This document shows, piece after piece, positions 4,495 to 7,976 of a stretch of 7,976 bases of DNA. The notes beneath the pieces were generated by a model. The model had not been told where the DNA came from, did no database searches, and worked only from the letters and a program-made list of their open reading frames with translations. Position 1 is the stretch's first letter, and every line of letters starts with the position of its first letter. Source of the DNA: DATIHF01 sp035480955 (GTDB taxonomy: Bacteria; Patescibacteriota; Microgenomatia; Woykebacterales; RBG-16-39-9b); NCBI GenBank assembly GCA_035480955.1, contig DATIHF010000001.1, positions 1 to 7,976 of the forward strand, in the 5' to 3' direction. The position numbers were made by a program, and so were the translations under genes.

Positions 4495-4914
4495 ATGCCC
4501 GAAGAATCCAAAAAAACCAATTGGTTGTCTTTTATTCTTGTAATCGTCTTTGTAATTATTTGTGTCGGTGTGCTTGGCTATCTTTTGTATAATCGAAACA
4601 AACCACAACCCTCACCTGGACAGGCAGTTGCTGCAGCAAACACAGTTGGTGAAGTCGCGATCACTTCGACTGGATTTTCCCCAAGTACAATACTAATCAC
4701 CAAAGGCTCGAGTGTCACTTGGACCAATAAAGATAAAAGCGTTCATCAAATAATTTCCGATCCTCACCCATCACATAGTTTGCTCCCAGGACTTGATAGC
4801 GGTTCCCTGAATTTTCAAGAAAGCTTTACCTTCACTTTTGAAAAAACCGGAAAATTTACTTATCATGATGAAAACAACCCCTTGAAAGTACTGGGAGTGG
4901 TAGAGGTTAAGTGA
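4495..4914 (+). CDS. Membrane-anchored cupredoxin-fold protein lacking the blue-copper Cys
   Basis: This is a 139-residue protein with an N-terminal membrane anchor (about 10-32), a short Pro-rich linker and one cupredoxin-like domain (52-139) outside the membrane. Family landmarks are GFSPSTILITKGSSVTWTNKD (60-80), VHQIISDPHPSH (83-94, with H84, H91 and H94), and the closing FTFEKTGKFTYHDENNPLKVLGVVEV. In type 1 copper proteins the last loop reads roughly Cys-x-x-His-x-x-Met; here the equivalent positions appear to be D125, N128 and K131. The only cysteine is C23 in the membrane segment. A blue copper centre is therefore unlikely. H84, H91, H94 and H124 could bind another metal, or the fold may be structural. 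The start has little Shine-Dalgarno (AAGTGAG) and fits a leaderless message. The stop overlaps the next gene's GTG, so the two are probably translated together. Confidence 0.85.
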   Translation: MPEESKKTNWLSFILVIVFVIICVGVLGYLLYNRNKPQPSPGQAVAAANTVGEVAITSTGFSPSTILITKGSSVTWTNKDKSVHQIISDPHPSHSLLPGLDSGSLNFQESFTFTFEKTGKFTYHDENNPLKVLGVVEVK

Positions 4915-7900
4915 TAGAAATGTTTAAAGAAGACGTCAGGTTAAATAAATTCAGTCATATCGCAACAATCGTTGTTTCGGTTTTTCTGTTTCTAGCGATC
5001 CCGGCGACGGTCGTCGTCACACTGAAAAGTGATCAGGCAACCAAACCAACCAAAGCGGCGACAGCCTTTGAAGATACCCTCTGTGCGACAACACTTGATC
5101 CGATCGGCAGAAGCCAATGCGGCAATGGTCCAGGAGTAAATCAAGACTATTATTTCTGTGACCGTTGGCAAGGCGGTTACTGTGACGATTTCAGAAACCT
5201 GCAGACCAGCGTTGATACTGATTTTCCAACACCAAACCTGAGCCAAACCTGCTGTGAGCAGATGAATGAAAAATATACTCTGGATTGTACTGGACCAAGC
5301 GCAGAGCGTTACAGCGCGAGCATGCGTGATGGCATGATCCCGCAGCCTTGTGGTTTTTCAAAATTTGAACACTTTATGGTTAAATTTGAGGACAGTACTT
5401 TCGGTACGTCAGAACTGAGGCTTAAACAGCCGATTGATCTCACCGCTCGGACGGGTCACATCCATTTTGATGTTGATTTGAAAACTGCGGCTCGAAGATA
5501 TCTGCGCATGACTTTAAGCCCAGAAATTAGTAAGCGGGGAACCGATGACCGCGGCGGCGGAATCCCGGCCTATCCAGCCAACGCCTTTGATGTTTGGATG
5601 CAAGGTGGGCCGGACACTGCCTATAATTTTATCGGGCATAAACAGACAAACGGACAAGTTTCTTGTAAGTTTTGTTTTAGCTCTTCCTTCGACGCAGGTG
5701 TAACCGGGAAACATGCCTACGACAACGTCAGAAACAGTGTTGATGTCTACCTGAGCCGTACTCATATCAAAATAACGGTCGACAATCAGACGATGACAGA
5801 CCAAGCAATCCCAGATATTGGTTTCGACAAAGCTTATATTTACTTTGGTCAAGCTAGCTACAACCCTTGTAAAGACAATTCATCCGGAACTTTCCAAGAG
5901 ATCTACCCCACCGGTACACTAGATCAGTGCAGTATGGCGGCCAACATGTTCCACTGGGATAACTTGGCTTTTGATGGACCAGTCCTACCTAAAAATGGTT
6001 TAACACCCTCAGGCTCAGAAGACGTGGCTTTCAATGCCTTTAGCGTTGGGACTTGTGGTAACTGGGAAAGCTGTTATGTCCCGGGCAAAACCGGCGACTG
6101 TAAAGTTAAAGGCGTGGCGGCAGTTCCCAATGGACTAGCCGATTGGAACGCCTGGGTGACTTGGGTGGCACGACTGCCCGCCAACACCGCGGTGACTAGT
6201 AGTGACATAACTTGTTCGCCGACAAACTGGAATCCCGCCGCGGGAGTGAGTCGGATACAAGCGGTGGAAATAATCCAGCCAAATTCATCCACCACCCCAC
6301 CACCCAGCGACACGACGAAACCGACTGTTTCAATCACTGCTCCAGCCAACGGTGTGACTGTAAATGGCTCGGTAAACATCACTGCCACTGCAGCTGACAA
6401 TGTCGGCGTTACCAGAGTCGATTTCTATGTGGATGGGGTTTTGAAGGGAAGCTCGGGTGTATCACCTTATGTTTATGCCTGGGATACATCTATGGTAGTC
6501 AATGGAACTCATACACTTCTGGCCAAAGCCTATGATGCAGGCAACAATGAAGGAGTATCTGCTTCTGTGACTGTCACCACCAACAATTCAAACTCCTCAA
6601 TTTCGGTTCTGCAAATCACCTCACCGGCGGCAAACTCGACCGTTTCGGGAACAATCAATATTGCAGCTCAAAATATCAATAATTCACAGGTTAGCACAGT
6701 TGCCTTTTTGATCGATGATGTTCAGATTGGTACTGACTCGACCTCTCCATACAGCTTTAGTTGGGATAGTAAAACAAAAGCCAACGGGTCTCACAAAATT
6801 TCTGTCAGACCCACAAACATTAGTGGTCCTGATGCCATAGTTACGGTTAACGTGCAAAACCAAGCCGCTGACACCAGCGCTCCGACTGTTAATTTCACCT
6901 CACCGCTAAATGGAGCTACAGTGTCAGGTAATGTTAATGTGACCGCCGACGCAACTGACAATGTTAGCGTAGCGAAAGTCGAGTTTTACGTGAATGGAGT
7001 GCTTAGCAATACCGACACAGCTTCCCCGTATGGGTTTACTTGGACTACACCAGCAGCAAATGGAAACGCCACTTTGGTAGCCTTGGCAACTGATCCAACG
7101 GGTAATAAATCAAGCGCAACCATTACTGTTTTGGTGCAGAATGGTGATACCCAAGCACCCAGTGCACCAACAAACTTGCAGGCTTCCGCTGCTTCAGCAA
7201 CGAGTGTCAATCTTAGCTGGACTGCTTCGACCGACAATACCGGAGTCGCTAAATACTGGGTAGTCAGAAATAACGTTACAATTACCTCTGTTACTACAAC
7301 TAGTTACACTGATAACTCAGTTAGCGCCAGCACAAACTATACTTATCAAATAATTGCTAGCGATGCAGCAGGCAACAACTCAAGCCCTTCAAACAGTGCA
7401 TCGGTGACTACACCAGCACCACCCGACACCCAAGCTCCTTCCGTACCGACAAACTTGACTGGTTCTGCTCAATCAAGCAGTCAGATAAACCTTGGTTGGA
7501 CTGCTAGTAGCGACAATGTAGCGGTAACAGCCTACGATGTTTATCGAAACAACAGTAAAGTAACAAGTGTTTCTACAACCTCATTTGGTGACACTGGATT
7601 GATCCCCGATACTGAGTACAATTACTTTGTGAAAGCGCGTGACGCTGCTGGAAATACCTCAGTTGCAACTGGAACTCTCTTGGTGAAAACTCTGCCTGTT
7701 CCAAGTGGGTTAGGAAATATCAATGGAAAAGTCTCTTCCTCACAAGGTGGGGGAGTTGATAGTGCCAAGATAACTACGACAATTGGTGGTTACCGAGTAA
7801 TTTACATGACAAGTTCAACTGGTGATTACTTAATGAGTAATCTGTCTCCGAGCACTTACTCTCTCAAATACACCAAGAAAGGCTTTGTAAGCCTAACCCA

Positions 7901-7961
7901 AAGCGCTCAAGTTGTCGCCAATACTACAGTTACTAAAAATGTCACTCTAACGAAAAGGTAA
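4911..7961 (+). CDS. Large surface protein: Cys-rich N-terminal region, three bacterial Ig domains, two FN3 domains, carboxypeptidase-regulatory-like domain
   Basis: This is a 1016-residue protein anchored by an N-terminal hydrophobic segment (about 17-38). Residues 50-440 hold all 16 cysteines. Within them, about 150-358 resembles a jelly-roll/concanavalin-A-like beta sandwich (HIHFDVDLKT, VDVYLSRTHIKITVDNQ, FHWDNLAFDGP), suggesting a carbohydrate- or ligand-binding head. A further Cys-containing module spans about 370-456. Three Ig-like domains of the Big_17 type follow (about 467-557, 563-651, 654-744), with patterns such as VARVDFYVDGV...SPY.Y.WDT. Two FN3 domains (about 745-837, 839-926; DTQAPS.PTNL) come next, then a carboxypeptidase-regulatory-like domain (about 934-1015; GKVSSSQGGGV...SLKYTKKGF). 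There is no C-terminal anchor. The GTG at 4911 overlaps the previous stop and has GAGG 4 bases upstream; an ATG at 4920 is the alternative start. Adhesion to host cells or polymers is a reasonable guess, not shown. Confidence 0.85.
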   Translation: MIEMFKEDVRLNKFSHIATIVVSVFLFLAIPATVVVTLKSDQATKPTKAATAFEDTLCATTLDPIGRSQCGNGPGVNQDYYFCDRWQGGYCDDFRNLQTSVDTDFPTPNLSQTCCEQMNEKYTLDCTGPSAERYSASMRDGMIPQPCGFSKFEHFMVKFEDSTFGTSELRLKQPIDLTARTGHIHFDVDLKTAARRYLRMTLSPEISKRGTDDRGGGIPAYPANAFDVWMQGGPDTAYNFIGHKQTNGQVSCKFCFSSSFDAGVTGKHAYDNVRNSVDVYLSRTHIKITVDNQTMTDQAIPDIGFDKAYIYFGQASYNPCKDNSSGTFQEIYPTGTLDQCSMAANMFHWDNLAFDGPVLPKNGLTPSGSEDVAFNAFSVGTCGNWESCYVPGKTGDCKVKGVAAVPNGLADWNAWVTWVARLPANTAVTSSDITCSPTNWNPAAGVSRIQAVEIIQPNSSTTPPPSDTTKPTVSITAPANGVTVNGSVNITATAADNVGVTRVDFYVDGVLKGSSGVSPYVYAWDTSMVVNGTHTLLAKAYDAGNNEGVSASVTVTTNNSNSSISVLQITSPAANSTVSGTINIAAQNINNSQVSTVAFLIDDVQIGTDSTSPYSFSWDSKTKANGSHKISVRPTNISGPDAIVTVNVQNQAADTSAPTVNFTSPLNGATVSGNVNVTADATDNVSVAKVEFYVNGVLSNTDTASPYGFTWTTPAANGNATLVALATDPTGNKSSATITVLVQNGDTQAPSAPTNLQASAASATSVNLSWTASTDNTGVAKYWVVRNNVTITSVTTTSYTDNSVSASTNYTYQIIASDAAGNNSSPSNSASVTTPAPPDTQAPSVPTNLTGSAQSSSQINLGWTASSDNVAVTAYDVYRNNSKVTSVSTTSFGDTGLIPDTEYNYFVKARDAAGNTSVATGTLLVKTLPVPSGLGNINGKVSSSQGGGVDSAKITTTIGGYRVIYMTSSTGDYLMSNLSPSTYSLKYTKKGFVSLTQSAQVVANTTVTKNVTLTKR

Positions 7962-7967
7962 ATCCCA

Positions 7968-7976
7968 ATGTCTAAA
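7968..7976 (+). CDS. Start of a further gene, cut by the window edge
   Basis: An ATG six bases after the preceding stop begins Met-Ser-Lys and runs off the window. A Shine-Dalgarno-like AAAAGG (7953-7958) lies nine bases upstream. Spacing and direction suggest it continues the cupredoxin/surface-protein transcript. Nothing can be said about the product. Confidence 0.4.

Noticed and set aside
6309..7700. DNA-level tandem repeat array in the Ig/FN3 region
   Set aside because: The domains resemble one another at protein level, but the nucleotide copies are strongly diverged, so there is no recent repeat expansion.
1..7976. CRISPR arrays, tRNA/rRNA genes, insertion sequences or attachment sites
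   Set aside because: I read both strands and saw no spaced direct repeats, tRNA-like cloverleaf, transposase frame or terminal inverted repeats.

Overview
The window looks like a piece of a Candidate Phyla Radiation (Patescibacteria) chromosome, probably from a Microgenomates- or Parcubacteria-like lineage. This is inferred from gene style, not from a marker gene. Nearly every gene encodes a small exported or membrane protein with little resemblance to model-organism proteins. Three proteins end in LPxTG-like sorting signals. There is a CPR-style membrane-anchored cupredoxin and a large Ig/FN3 surface protein. TGA is used as a stop (genes at 7-399 and 4495-4914), so the recoded-UGA groups (SR1/Gracilibacteria) are unlikely.

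Layout. A small unknown gene lies on the minus strand (7-399). Everything else is on the plus strand. Two tandem paralogues (538-1191 and 1295-1915) encode secreted proteins with one FN3-like domain, a Thr-rich stalk and a sorting signal; each has its own sigma70-type promoter. A third promoter overlaps the end of the second paralogue and drives a leader with a compact cobalamin riboswitch (about 1941-2041) and an intrinsic terminator (2042-2067). The terminator sits just ahead of a three-gene unit: a DUF4430 / transcobalamin-C-terminal-like protein (2094-2687), a sortable alpha/alpha-barrel protein with prenyltransferase-like repeats (2697-3917), and a DUF6580-type putative ECF transporter S component (3928-4476). 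A fourth promoter then precedes a cupredoxin-fold protein (4495-4914) that overlaps a 1016-residue surface protein (4911-7961). The first codons of one more gene are at the right edge.

How it may work together. Animal transcobalamin and intrinsic factor are an alpha6/alpha6 barrel fused to a beta domain, with cobalamin bound between them. Here the two halves are separate, adjacent, membrane-tethered proteins, followed by a possible membrane permease, all under a cobalamin riboswitch. The simplest reading is a cell-surface vitamin B12 (or corrinoid) capture and uptake system of an organism that scavenges corrinoids. It is shut off by premature termination when cobalamin is plentiful. This functional reading is inference, and it is the most interesting content of the window. 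No cobalamin biosynthesis gene, no ECF ATPase/T component and no sortase is visible here.
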